In this document: piece by piece, positions 11,075 to 23,031 of the stretch | Numbering within the stretch: the stretch's first letter is position 1 | Layout: the number at the start of each line of letters is the position of its first letter | Assembly (NCBI GenBank): GCA_010094045.1 | Contig: ML986586.1 | Location: 38,859-102,858, forward strand | Reading direction: 5' to 3' | Length of the DNA: 64,000 nt | Source: Lojkania enalia | Lineage: Eukaryota; Ascomycota; Dothideomycetes; Pleosporales | The notes under the pieces: model-generated | Told to the model about the DNA's origin: nothing | Database searches by the model: none | What the model saw: the letters and a program-made list of their open reading frames with translations, nothing else | Position numbers and translations under genes: made by a program

Positions 11075-14000
11075 TCAAGGGCCGGCCTCCGGCTTACCGT
11101 CGTCGGGCGTTGACGCTAGAACAATACGTTGAGTGGCGTTCATCCTCACCGACGGCAGACGCGAATTGGCCCTGCCATTGCGCGAGGCGTGGCTATCCTC
11201 TTGCCTGCCTGTCACTCCATTTCCTTCTGCTTCCAATAGCGCGCTCTTGACTAGCGCATTTGCATCTTGTTGTAAATTCGGGATGTCTTGCTCCCCCTGC
11301 TCTTTTGATAGATACGACTCAAGAAGAGCCTTCAGTGTTTGCGCTCTGTGGTAGATTAGATCGGAGGGCATGAAATTAATTTCGAGTTCCTGGCGGATTT
11401 ACCTGACGGGCTTCGCGAGATAATTGTTCATTCCAGAGTCAAGGCACTTCTCGCGGTCCTGCTCCATAATTAGCAGTATTCACGATGACAATACGCATTA
11501 CGTCACTTACACCTTGAATCGCACTTGCTGTCATGGCAATTATTAGGACATTTCTGATAGTAGAATCCGCATGTTTGCGGATTATCCGCGTGGCTATTGA
11601 CGTTTAGAGGTTGTAAGTGTAAAGGGGATAGGAGGCCGCGAAATTACCTTCGTATCCATCGCAATGTGGCATCTGTACATCCATGAGGACCTGATTTGGG
11701 TTGTCAGTGTTTTGCCTCTTTATCTGCGATTACCTTACATACAATATGGAAAGGGCGCCCGTTTTGACTTGCCCTTTCGAGTGCGTCAATTGTCTTGAAA
11801 CCGTCCAAATAAGCGTCACATTTGAAACCTAGCTTTTGTACAAAGCTGATGGCGATCCTCTGATTGATCAAGTTGTCTTCTGCAATGCAAATCCGTAATT
11901 CATTTCGCGGAATAATTGTCAGATCTATGCAACTTCCGGATGACTGTTCGTGGCCATTGTCTTCTTGACTAGAGAATTTAGCCATGAGATCATGATCTCT
12001 TGACAATCCCTGGCGGTTCACCGCTTCAGCTTTCGGGACTTTCTTGAAGCGGATAGAAAACGAGACCGTCGTACCAACCCCAGGTGTACTTTCCAGCCAG
12101 ACTTTGCCTTTCATGACGTTTTCAATAAGGGCTTTGCAGATGCTGAGACCAAGGCCGGTGCCGCCGTAGCTTCTAGAACTTGAGGATTCGATTTGACTGA
12201 AAGGAAGGAATAATTTCTTTTTCTGCTCCTCTGGGATACCAATACCAGTGTCAATAACACTACATGTAACGTCGATGGTCTCCTCATCTTCTCCGTCGAC
12301 GACGGCGCGAACCGTAACTGATCCTTTTGGTGTGAACTTGTAGCTGTTGGATAGAAGATTCATGAGGATCTGATGAAGCCGCACTGGATCGCCCATAACA
12401 AGGAGCTCTGGATTGAGCTCTAGCTGTTCAACCGTCTTTAACCCTCGTTCGGCATTGGTATATGCCAAAGCTCGGACTACTTCGGTGATGGTCTCATTTA
12501 AGGATAATGGCATGGAAATAACGTTCATCTTGCCGGCCTCTAGCTTTGAATAGTCGAGTAGATCGTTGATGATGGAAAGCAGGGTGTCTGCACAAACCCG
12601 GATACTGTCTGCGTACCCGGCTTGCTCCACATTGAGCGGGCTAGCTTTTAATAGTTCTGACATACCTGTACGTCAGTCAGCAGGAGAATTTAGGTGTGAA
12701 GGAAACCCTAAAGGGTGTTCTATGGGCACGGGAAAGAGCTCACCGATCACACCATTAAGCGGAGTCCGGAGCTCATGCGATACATTCGCCAAGAAGAGTG
12801 ATTTAGCTTTTGCAGCCTCTTCCTTTAATTTCATGTTTCGGATGGCAACTGCCTCGGCCTCTTTGGCCTTGATTTCAGCCGCTCGAGCTTGCGCTAGGGC
12901 TCGTTTCTGCATCTCAAGCATCGCTTCGTTACTTGCAGAGACCTTTTCCACCTTCTTGAACAAAAGAGCATTAGCCAATGAAATAGAGATTTGATCGACT
13001 AATAATCTTAAAACGTTGGTATTTCTTTCTGTAAACGAGTTCGGTGGTCCTTCGACGTAGATAGAGCCTAGTAGATGGTCGGAATGAACTATTGGAAGAC
13101 AGATGACTGCCTTGCCGTCTGGGTTTCGCTTCAAATATGATTCCGAAACGTTGGAGAATCTATCGTCGTCAAGGAGATTCTGTACAAATACCGTTTCACG
13201 GAAGCGCAAGACGTAGAGGGTGATTTGTCGAGCGACCACATCGTCGACTGTATCTAGTGGCTGGCCTCCTGGAAATGAGGTCACGCCGTCAGAAGTGCCC
13301 ACAGCAGCAATGCTCCACTCAATCTGACTATCCTCTATGACGATGCCACACAATTCTCCACCTGTACTCTCGAGGATAATCTCGGCCATCTTAGCCATGA
13401 GCTTTTCAACCTTGAGTTCACTGGATAGCACTTGCGATGATTCTAAAATAGAAGTTAGGTCTAACATGTCTAGACCGACAGCAGAGAAACCACTCTGTAG
13501 ATCATGCTGGCCGTCGGGCCGCTTTCCATGAATAGGTGCTGAGTTGGGACCAACCCATGCATTGGTTCGATCGACGGCGGTCTCAGTTCCCCCTACAAGC
13601 CGGGCTTCTTGATCTTCGTTTTGCTCCAGCCTGAATGAAGTGTTACCGGTATCAATTATTGTTGTCTGGACAGCCACGTCTATCGTGCTCAAAGACATTG
13701 TGCCATGTAATAACCATTCGAATTTGTCCGCCAAATGGTTGGCTTTGCCCCATGCTGATATTCTCCTATAAGTGGATATGCAGTCTTTTAACACGTGCCT
13801 AGCCGGTCTAAAGGCTTTTTTTCGGAGCAAAAACTCTGCGTACGCCTCGAAGGAATATGCTTTGTCCAAAGTAAAATTGTGGACCTCATTGTGGTTACTG
13901 GCCTCCTCGTAACACTGTAGTGCGGTAGGAGGATCGCCAACGCATTCGGCAAATCCCGCAGTAAGGAGCATAATCCAACCTCTGTAATTTACATCGGTCA

Positions 14001-17000
14001 TGACGCAGCAAGCCTCCATCCGCTTGATGGTATTTTGGACAAATTCTACGTAGCGCTCCCTGTCAGGATGATCGGGTTCTTCTCGAAGAACGGCCAAGTA
14101 GGCTAATGATAGATAGTAGAGACTAGAGAAAGCTAATCTCTGGGCCCACAGGCTGTCTAGCATTGGCAACAGTTGTTCGCCCAAAACAATAGCTGCTCGG
14201 GCGAAACCGTAGATGACAAGAACTGGTAACTGGTAGCTGAGGTAGAAAGTCTTTGGGCGTTTGGGATTGCTGGCCGTTTTATCCAGAAAGTTCATGTAGG
14301 TCGCTGAATTATGTTCTTCGTCGGAGAAAATGAGGGAAGCATCATGTATCCCTGTCTTGCCCTGTAATGCACGAGCGTATTGTCGAACAGCCATTAAGAT
14401 CACCCCACCACGTACATCTTGTTGCCAATTCCTAAACTCCAAAGGGGCCTCCTCAATCCAGGCTTCTAGCTCTGCGACGTCGACATATGAAGCCATTTGT
14501 TTGAAGTGTGCTGTTACACCAATATTTAATAGTGTAAGAATACGATCCCCAGCCATTATCGAGGCCTCCATTGCATCTATTGTGGTTTATCTCAGAACAA
14601 CATCCGAAGGATGAGTAGATGGAGGTGAACACTCACCATTTAAGCCGGCGATTAACCCAGCTACAGGCGCTTCTAGATGGCCGATGAACAATGGTAGTAG
14701 TGTTTGACCACGGCCAAAAGTATAATGATCTTCTGGATATAGATTGAATAACCGTCTTGCGATTTGCCCTGTCTCAACGGCGAAATTGACCATATTGAAG
14801 CGTCCCGCCGCAATTGCCCCTATGTGAACAAAACCAATTGCTGCTTGTGAGATAGTGCCACGTCGAAGATGCAGGTTGACTAATTTCAAAGTGGCTTGAT
14901 AGAAGAGGAGAGAGTTACTCCAGAATGCAGCGCTCAGAAGCTCGATGAATAGCGGGCCAATTGTCATAAGGATTCGATCGTCCGACGCTAGAGGTCTTGA
15001 AATAAGCTCGTCTTTGTCTGAATTCTGAAGGAGCGAACATAACTCTCGAAATTCGGCATCGCACTGCTCCCAACTTGTATCTGATATAGGTGTACCTAGC
15101 AAAGACAGGCAGTCTTTCAAAGCTACCCGAGAAAGCTATCAGCTGGATTCTCGCGGATAAGTTATAAGCTTGGCCAACTGTACCTTGAAACGCGCCGAAA
15201 CTATCACCACGAACCGCGAAAACACGTGACTGCAGGATGAACGAGCTTGCCATGTCTACAGGGTCCTTGGCCTTTTTGAACGTAGTTCTTATCAAAGCCA
15301 AGGCTTCCTCATGCATTCCCTGATGCCAATAACACTCCGCAGACCGCACAAAGAGCTGAAGAGTCTCTTGGTAAGAAACATCGGGTTTGCCTTCTTCCCA
15401 AGGATCGTCTTGTAGAAGGAGCAGGCAATGGGCGTAGTAAAAAATTCCCGTGGATCTGGCCCCAGATTCGCAAGCCGTCTCCGCGGCTTGATAAAGCACA
15501 TCTCGAAAAGGTGACCGGTTCTTCTCACGGGATTTAATCAAATCAACCGCGAGGCAGATATGCCGGCTTTGCATATACAGTGCTTTTGAGCCAGACACAG
15601 GGTCATCTCGGCTATGCCAGCTGTCAAGCGTCGTTTTTGCAATGACATAGTGCATGAGAGTGGTGTCCCATTGAGCTTCTGCCAATTCTAAAGCAGCAAT
15701 GAGATACCGATCGTGTGAAAATCTAAACTTGTCTTCGTCGTCCGATGGCATCAAAATATAAGCGTTCAGGGCATCTTGGAGGGCTATGATGACTTTCTCC
15801 GAAGCGTTCAAAAGTGGAAGCCCGGCATGACCTTCGGGGAAAGTTTCAGTGCTCAACAGCTTCTTGAGGAGGCTAAACGGGATTGTCCCACTTAGTAGCG
15901 CTGCCCAAGCCAGAAGTTTGCCGGTTGCAGGGGGTAGTTCTTGCAACCGTTTATTGATGAATTCGTTATTTACTGAGGCGCCATACTCTGGGCTCTCAAA
16001 AGTCTGAAATACCTTATCAAGGTCAAAAACCCAAGAGCCCTTCTTCCAACAGTAGTACACACAATGCTTTCGGTAGCATGTGTCTAAGATTTCTCGGATA
16101 TAGAATGGATTTCCCCGACTTTTCTCTTGTATTACAGCAACGAGAGGGAGAATATATTCTCGATCACGATGAAGGGTCTCAGCCACATATTCAGCTGTTT
16201 GTGCCTCTGTGAATGGGGGCAATTGAATTTTTGTTGCTATTGGGAGAAGCGCCCGCAATTCTCTAGGTATGCTTTCTTCTTCCTGGTAGGTGTAGATGAA
16301 TCTAACCAGACACGTAAGTATCAAGTCCGCAGCAAGCTAATATGCTTAAAATTATGGGTAATTACACCACAGCTCTTCTCACTGGAACGACACGGGGACA
16401 TTATCTTCCCGGAGAAGAAATTGGGGGCTTACACAATGGGGATTTTGGCGGCAACAATATGTTGAATCAGATCGGCGCTTTCTGCATCAGCAAATTGCAC
16501 ATCCTCGAGGGTCCAGATGCAGAGTTTCTGAAATGCTAAGAGTCGCACGACATCGATGAAGATATTCATGAAACGAGAAGACTTTGTAGCACCACCACTT
16601 CGTAGCCAAGCGTCCGCAGTGTGACCTGCGCGTCCACAATGCACCGCTGGGGATGATGCCCGCCGGCCAAAGCCCTTGGTAAATTCAATATCGCGTTGTT
16701 GGGGTGTTTGCGGCGTTGTGCCAACTGACAGCAGAGATTCCGGTAGATTTAGGTAGCTAGAGAGGATCCCCCACACCCCTGAATTCTTTAAGAACACCCT
16801 CAAGCTTTGATGAAAATCAGTGCCCACATCGGCCTCTGAGAATATTTGCCGGAAAACTGAGGACATGAGTTTCAGGATTGGGTCAAAGGGTGCTTTCTTT
16901 GTAGGGTCGAATCGTGCCGATGCGAAATAGCCATGACTCCGCGCTGTTGTTTGGATACTTTGAACTAAGCGGGTCTTCCCTAGACCTGTGGGACCACCAA

Positions 17001-18961
17001 CGGCAATCACTTCACAGCGGGCTCTTCTTCCCAAGCGGGCCGCGTTTGACACTGTCCGTATCAGGGATCCCTCTTGGGACTGGACAGACCACGCCATTGA
17101 TTGAGAACCGTCACGGCTTTCCCCAGAGTAGCGGGAACTGACCTGTGGTCTGAAGTCCTGGCTGTCTTCAGTCACAGAGCCATCCGACCGAGCTACGCTG
17201 TCTTGGGATCTCTGATGGACTACTCGAGCAGCCTCCATTAAAACATGTCCGGACATGCTGTTGACCCTGCTATCAGATCCCCTTGAACTTGTACTATCCG
17301 AGATGATGTCATCAAGCTGATTACCCTCCAGCCTAGGATCTGAGAATAACGAAGAACTGAAGCTTAAGTTATTGAAGGTTTTTCCAAAATGTATGCCTTG
17401 TCGTCGGCGTCTCGATACTCGTTCGATCACATCAACAATAACCTTACGCTCTTTCTCGCGCCCTATTTGTTTAAGAGGAAGGTTAAAAAGGCAGCTGACA
17501 TCTTTTGAGCCGACCTGGAAACTCTTGAGCCCTTCGCCATCGCCTTCTGACAATAGCTCTCGAATTCGGACGAGATCGTACTTCAAACCCGCCGTCGAGT
17601 GATATCGGTCTTCAATGTTCTTTTGGGTCATTCGTTGAATTACGGAAGAGAGAGCATCCGGGATATCTATGCGATTCGCTGAAACCGGTGGGATGCGTTT
17701 GCTTAGAACGCTTTGCATGATGTCTATAGGAGAAGCCCCCTCAAAGGGCGGAGACCCACAAAGCATCGAATAAAATAAAATCCCTAGACTGTAGATGTCG
17801 GTCCGGCTTAGTTCATCTGTTAGCCCTTGGCCTATGTTGGTACCAAAAATAATGGAAGAATGATGGACTATCATTCAGAATCAAGATACGAGAGAGTCGA
17901 ATTATCCGACGGCATGTTTACATATGAGACGTTTCATTGACAAGAATATGGCATTGAATGATTCAACACTCGGGTAACACATGAACGTGGATGGATGGAA
18001 TTACCGAACATACCTGTCGGGTTCAGCTGGGAGACGACCCGTTTGTTCTGGGGCAATATAGGCAAGCTTTAATTCGATTCCGACCTCTTTGGTCAAGGAA
18101 CTCCATCCAGCCGATGTTAGACCACTCTCGAACGATCTTGTTCCACTTCCAAAATTTATCAATTTTACAGCACCATTCTCCGAGAAATGGAAGGCATCGC
18201 CTCTCAACTCCCCATGAACAAGTCCATGCCCATGATGCAAAATCTCCAGAGCCTCTGTTGCCCCCACGGCGAAGTCCAGGAAAGTGAGTAAGGGTATTCC
18301 ATTCTTTGGCCGTAAGGGTGAGAAATGCCATGTATCTCCTTTGGTGGAGACTTGGTAACTATTGGGTCCGAACTGTACCAGGTCGCGTAGATAATTCGGA
18401 CCTGGGGCTTCGAATATGCTGGCAACTAGCGTTTCGGTATTTCCATGTTTTGGGGGCAGCTTCACAAACTCTATCGGCCGAACAAAATGCTTGCATTCGG
18501 GGTCTGAACGGGAAGTGATGAGCTTGGAAAGTTGAAATTCTCGTTCCAACCGAAGCGCATGTGTAGACACGCGACACACGACGGGGCGTTCCCGAGGCAC
18601 ATCGATGGCACCGGTATGGTTCGTGGATACACTGGCGTCGCTTCCGGACGACTTGTGGCTTCGTGTAAGAGAAGGTCGGCTCGAATCGGGAGAGTGAGAG
18701 GTGATGGAAGCTACAGTTCTTCGACCGCGAGATATGGGGCGCTCGTGGGTGGCTTTCTGCACTCCGAACAAGTGCCAGTTGTCATAGGACTGGATCGAAA
18801 GTTAGCTGATGGGCTGAGGCGCTGGATAAACTTGGGTCATAGCTCACCGAGTGAAAGGGCTCTATATCCGTGTCCCATGCGTAGTTGGGGAGCTCAAGAA
18901 GACGAGCAAGAATCTGGGAGAAGCGAGAACCCCGCACTGAGTCCGGTTCTGCTGCTGCCAT
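11075..18961 (-). CDS. Group X hybrid histidine kinase, 2358 aa
   Basis: Eleven exons keep one frame: 18961-18848, 18789-18014, 17806-16433, 16301-15184, 15122-14637, 14576-12744, 12665-11743, 11690-11648, 11593-11511, 11458-11403, 11345-11075. The domain order is that of the fungal group X (CHK1/Mak) sensors. A Ser/Thr-kinase-like domain (about 60-330) comes first. An AAA-type ATPase region has P-loop GPTGLGKTRL near residue 567. A long helical region and a GAF domain (about 1660-1820) follow. HisKA has its phospho-acceptor in NVSHELRTPLNGVIG (His about 1890). HATPase has NLLSNSYKFT and GGTGLGLSI. A receiver domain has Asp about 2212 in LMDVQMP. The output should be phosphorelay through an HPt protein to Skn7/Ssk1-type regulators in stress signalling. 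The kinase-like domain has HGE in place of HRD (230-232) and NFG in place of DFG (250), so it is probably a pseudokinase. Three exons in the receiver are only 43-83 nt long. Confidence 0.96.
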
Positions 18962-19581
18962 GGTCGATGTGCGTCCGACGTGAAGCTTAGGTGTCAAGAC
19001 ATGGCTGCGCAGAGTAGGGCTGACTGAGGAAGTTGCGAGGTGGCGGTTAACAGGGCTTCAGCACCTTACGAGCCGACAGCGCTGGCGGCCGAGAAGGGCA
19101 TGTTGTGTCTAGAGGAGGGTGACGGGAGAGGGGGATGCTATGGCTATCTCGAATACTTCGTAATGCAGCGAGCGGCCGCTGACTGATGAACCCTGTCGTC
19201 ACAGTCAAGCTTCGAGGCATCATGTAAGCGGGAGCCCGCACCGTGCATCTGCGCTCTTTATCCCGCCATGCGCCGCGCCCGCCGCCGCCACGCCCGCCGA
19301 CGGTGATTGAGCGGCAACACCAAGACGCATAGGCGGGCGGGACCAGCGGTCACGTTGCCTAGACCCCGCCGGCAGCGGCGCTGGGACGCTGTGACGTGCA
19401 TGCCTTCCCTTCCGTCCAAACCGCCCAAACACTTGCACTCGCACGCACGCACAACTACCCACACGAGCTTCACCGCAGGCGTCTCCCCCTTCGGATTGCT
19501 TGCCCCTTGGCCCGCGACCTCCCTAGGGCGCTGCGCCCGCTCTGAGCAGAACACCCTCACCCTCTCCCTAAATGCGGCACG
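18962..19581. promoter_or_regulatory. Divergent promoter, histidine kinase / ankyrin-DIL gene
   Basis: These 620 bp separate the start codons of two head-to-head genes, so both promoters and 5' UTRs must lie here. The middle (about 19240-19420) is GC-rich with several GCCCGCC-like motifs and no TATA box near either start. Overlapping open frames in this interval are attributed to its high G+C. Confidence 0.7.
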
Positions 19582-22118
19582 ATGGACTCGCCGCCCGAAG
19601 AACACACATACACAGGCGACCCGCCGAAACCTCGCCAGCTTCCTAGGGACCTACCGACGTCGCTAGATGACAGGCGGCCTGTGTCCACCATGGGTGACGA
19701 GACTGAGTTCTACGATGCGTGGCAGGGTGCGTATCTCCCACGGTGGCCTCGACCGTGGCATATTCAGCAGTCTAATCGTCACACATCTAGGACAGTCGCA
19801 GTTTCTGACAACTCCGATGCCCGCCCGTCCCCTCAGCTTTAGTCTCTCGCTCGACGATCCGAGCTTTGGCGACGACGACATACACCATCTGGAGGACAGC
19901 GACAGTCGATTGGTCCAGATGCTAGCACATCAGGCGCGGCTGAAGAATGACAACGCGGGCGACGAGGCCACGGTAGTTGCCGACGACAAGCTGTCTCACG
20001 ACGAGAAACGGGAGGCGCTTCAGGGCTTGCTTACTCTGGCAGCATCCAACGGTGAGCTGGCCCGCGTCCAGCGGCTTTTGAGCGGCAAGACTAAGGAGTT
20101 CATCGACATCAATGCCGTGGACGCAGAGGGCACTCCTCCTCTGGTATATGCTAGCTGCTTTGGCCATGAAGATGTGGTTAGGGCTCTAATCGAGTCGGGA
20201 GCCCACGTGGACAAGCAGGACAAGAACCGCTGGAGTCCGCTCATGTGGGCCATGACCAACAGGCACAAAGGTATTGTGAAGCTGTTACTGGACCATGGCG
20301 CTTCCCCCGATATAAAGTCTTCATCCGGCAGGACCGCGTTCGATTTCGTCGAGCCAAACAGCGAAATCTCTGATTATCTTCATGAGAGCGGCTACACGAT
20401 TGGCAACGCAGGCGTATCAGATGACTTCTACAGTACCGGCTTCTCTCAGGATCGATTTGAAGAGGAAATGGCTGAGAACGAGATGAAGCGTCGTATGATG
20501 ATGGAGAGCGCAATCAACCTTGAAGTTGACCTCGGTAACCTAGGTCTTGATGAACAGCCGGAGGTAAAGCTCCCATTGTCCATACGTGATGTAGCCTTGC
20601 TAACAGCAAACCTAGTCTCCGATTGAGGAAGAAGAGGGACAGGAGTTCGTATGGGATCGGTGCCTCAACGACCAAATGTTTGTCTTCCAGGAAACCGAGT
20701 TAGATCGCATACTCGACATAGTTATCACCAGTATGACTCCACAGCGATCCCCTTCGCAAAAGCCAGTTCCTGCCAACATCCTGTTCCTCAGTGCTCGCTA
20801 TGCGTATTATCATTCTAGTCCAGAGCTACTGGAGCGGTTATTGATGTCTGCTATGGACAGAATAAATGACGTTGTGGAAAAGCATCAATGGGATATGACT
20901 ATCCTGGCCTTTTGGATATCCAATGCAACACTGCTACTTCACTATCTTAAGAAAGACACCGGCCTTGTTCAAGCAACAACCACTTTCCAGCTGCAAATGG
21001 CAGAGCTCATCAACGAGATATTCATTTTGATCATCCGCGATGCAGAGCGGAGAATGGATAAAGTCCTCGATCAGGCCATGCTAGAACATGAAACGATACC
21101 TGGTTTTGAAGATGTGCATTTCCAGCATGAGTGGAAACTTTTCCGGACTAAAACCAAGGTCAAACCACCGGAACCCATAGAAAAGCGCTTCCGCCCTCCG
21201 TCCCCGAAGCGAAGAGCGCAGCCATCCCCGAGGAATATAACATCACTACTCTCTTCAACTCTTTTTGTCCTCGACCTTTATGATATCCACTCCGTCATCA
21301 CTTCTCAGATCCTCTCTCAACTTATCTACTGGCTCTCCGCAGAAATCTTCAACCGCATAATGTCAAACCGAAAATATCTAGCGCGCACTAAGGCTATGCA
21401 GATAAGAATGAATGTCTCCACGCTAGAAGACTGGGCTCGGTCAAATAACCGGCAACCAGAGCATTACGAAAACGGGTCAATGACATCGACAGGTGACAAT
21501 ACGGTGGAGTCAGCCAGGCGTCACCTCGAGCCCCTCGTACAGCTTTTGCAATGGCTTCAATGCTTCTCTTCACTGGGCGAGGACTTGGAATCGCTCGTAG
21601 GGACCTTGCAGCAGCTACCTAGACTCACACCTCAGCAGCTATTACATGCTGCAAAGTTTTATAGACCCGAAGTTGGCGAGAAAAGTTTGCCCAAAAGCGC
21701 TTCAAAGTATATTACCCACCTCCAAAAAGCAGCAGCCGAGCGCAAGGCTACAAGAGCAAAGTCTCCCAACCCCCAGCAGAAAACTTCAGAATCGGCGCCA
21801 TCGACGCCAGTTAAGCAGGCATCTCAGCCTATGAATTCATCGTCGCCGGTACCTTCGAGGAGCTCGGAAGATGAGAAGGAAGATGCTCCAGATGACCTAC
21901 TCCTCGACCCCTCGTATATGTTGCCATTTTCTCTTCCGACGTCTACGGATATGCTCATCACCTTTGGTGCTGGTTTTGGTGGGGTCAATAAAGAGCGGGA
22001 AAGGAAGTATATTCCAACAGTTCCGCCGGAGTTTCTTGCGAAGCTAGAGTTCAACGGGAACAAGAACGGCGGGCGTCTATACGACGATAATAAGTGGGAG
22101 GAGCGCTCTTATGGCTAA
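19582..22118 (+). CDS. Ankyrin-repeat and DIL (dilute) domain protein, 806 aa
   Basis: Three exons, 19582-19726, 19791-20563 and 20616-22118, are joined by introns of 64 and 52 nt with exact frame. The start is the ATG of MDSPPEEH. Ankyrin repeats span about residues 120-225, with typical repeat cores TPPLVYASCFGHEDVVRALI and SPLMWAMTNRHKGIVKLLLD. A DIL domain covers roughly 400-680, including the region LLSSTLFVLDLYDIHSVITS and EDWARSNN. A Ser/Pro-rich linker follows near 690-750. DIL is the cargo-binding region of class V myosins; here, as in other fungal ankyrin-DIL proteins, no motor domain is present. A role in organelle or vesicle positioning is inferred from the domain only. The gene is divergent from the histidine kinase gene. 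Confidence 0.92.
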
Positions 22119-23031
22119 GGAAGTAGTTTTGCTTTCGAAATAGCGTTCGGCAATCCTGCGGTTATATGGAGCAAGATCATCTCCGCACTTGGTGGGCTAG
22201 CATAGCCCCTCTTATTGGCGACATGATAAGCATATAAGCCCTGAAGCGAATTTTGTCACGTAGGATCCGGCTCGAAAGCCTAGTGACCATGTCATGATAG
22301 CATGGTACATGATTTCTGGCGGAGTTGGTGGAATTCCTTCTATCTTTGAAGTGGAAGACGATTGCATATAGAATTGCAAGGATCTTGGCTACTGTGGTGC
22401 AAAACCTTGCGTAGGAGCCTTCGGTAATCAGCGATGGTGCCGTGCATCGGACAACAACAGCAGCCGTCGATTCCCGAAAGAGATGCACAGCTGGGCTTAC
22501 TGGGCGCTGCTCCCGCTGTTGAGGTATGCAGCCGACACTGGTCGCGAGTATCTTGAAAGGGTTGGTTCGCCAACTTGAAGGCCGTCCGCGGGGCGCCGCA
22601 ATGGGTATCACGTGGTTATTCGCCTACCTAAGCAAAACTCTGTTCCAAGGTTCCTAGGTGCCCCAGGAGTATAAATAGGTACCTACCTAGGTATCTTGCA
22701 TCATTAAAATGTCGAGTAAAGTAATCGAGTAAAGTACGTCCACGGGAATTTTCCCTCTCCGCTATCGGTGCTCCAGCAACTCTTGTAGCCATCGGCGGGC
22801 TCCGACTGCCCAATCTTGAAGGAAACCCCAACTGTCTAGGTCCCCTACCCCGCTGTAGGCACTGGCAGTCCGTTACTCACATCGAGCAAAAATCCTACCG
22901 CTTCCCATCGTCTCTTCAAAACCGTCCTATTGTCGCGTCTGCCGCAGCCTTTTCGATCATTGCTTTCATCCATACTGGGATTAATCAACTGAGTGATCGT
23001 TATAGACGTTTCAATGCACGCATCTCGAGCC
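22119..23031. promoter_or_regulatory. Allantoicase promoter region and 3' flank of ankyrin-DIL gene
   Basis: No coding frame is supported. The right half is the allantoicase promoter. A TATA-like TATAAATA lies at about 22671, a TACCTAGGTA palindrome near 22685 and the UaY-type site at 22792-22805. The TACCTAGGTA decamer recurs near 61326 and may be a dispersed short motif. Confidence 0.5.
22792..22805. promoter_or_regulatory. Perfect TCGG-N6-CCGA (UaY/PPR1-type) site
   Basis: The 14 bases read TCGG, CGGGCT, CCGA, an exact match to the palindromic consensus bound by the Zn2Cys6 purine-utilisation activator UaY of Aspergillus nidulans. The site is 227 bp upstream of the allantoicase start codon. 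Eight fixed positions would match about once per 65 kb by chance at even composition, so a match this close to a purine-catabolism gene is suggestive. Confidence 0.7.

Noticed and set aside
11389..11402. A 13-nt intron to remove the TAA after the receiver Lys
   Set aside because: Far too short for splicing. A 57-nt intron from 11402 to 11346 removes the stop and restores the family sequence.
12566..12994. Plus-strand 142-codon frame opposite the histidine kinase
   Set aside because: It is a shadow of the HisKA-coding exon on the other strand and crosses its intron.
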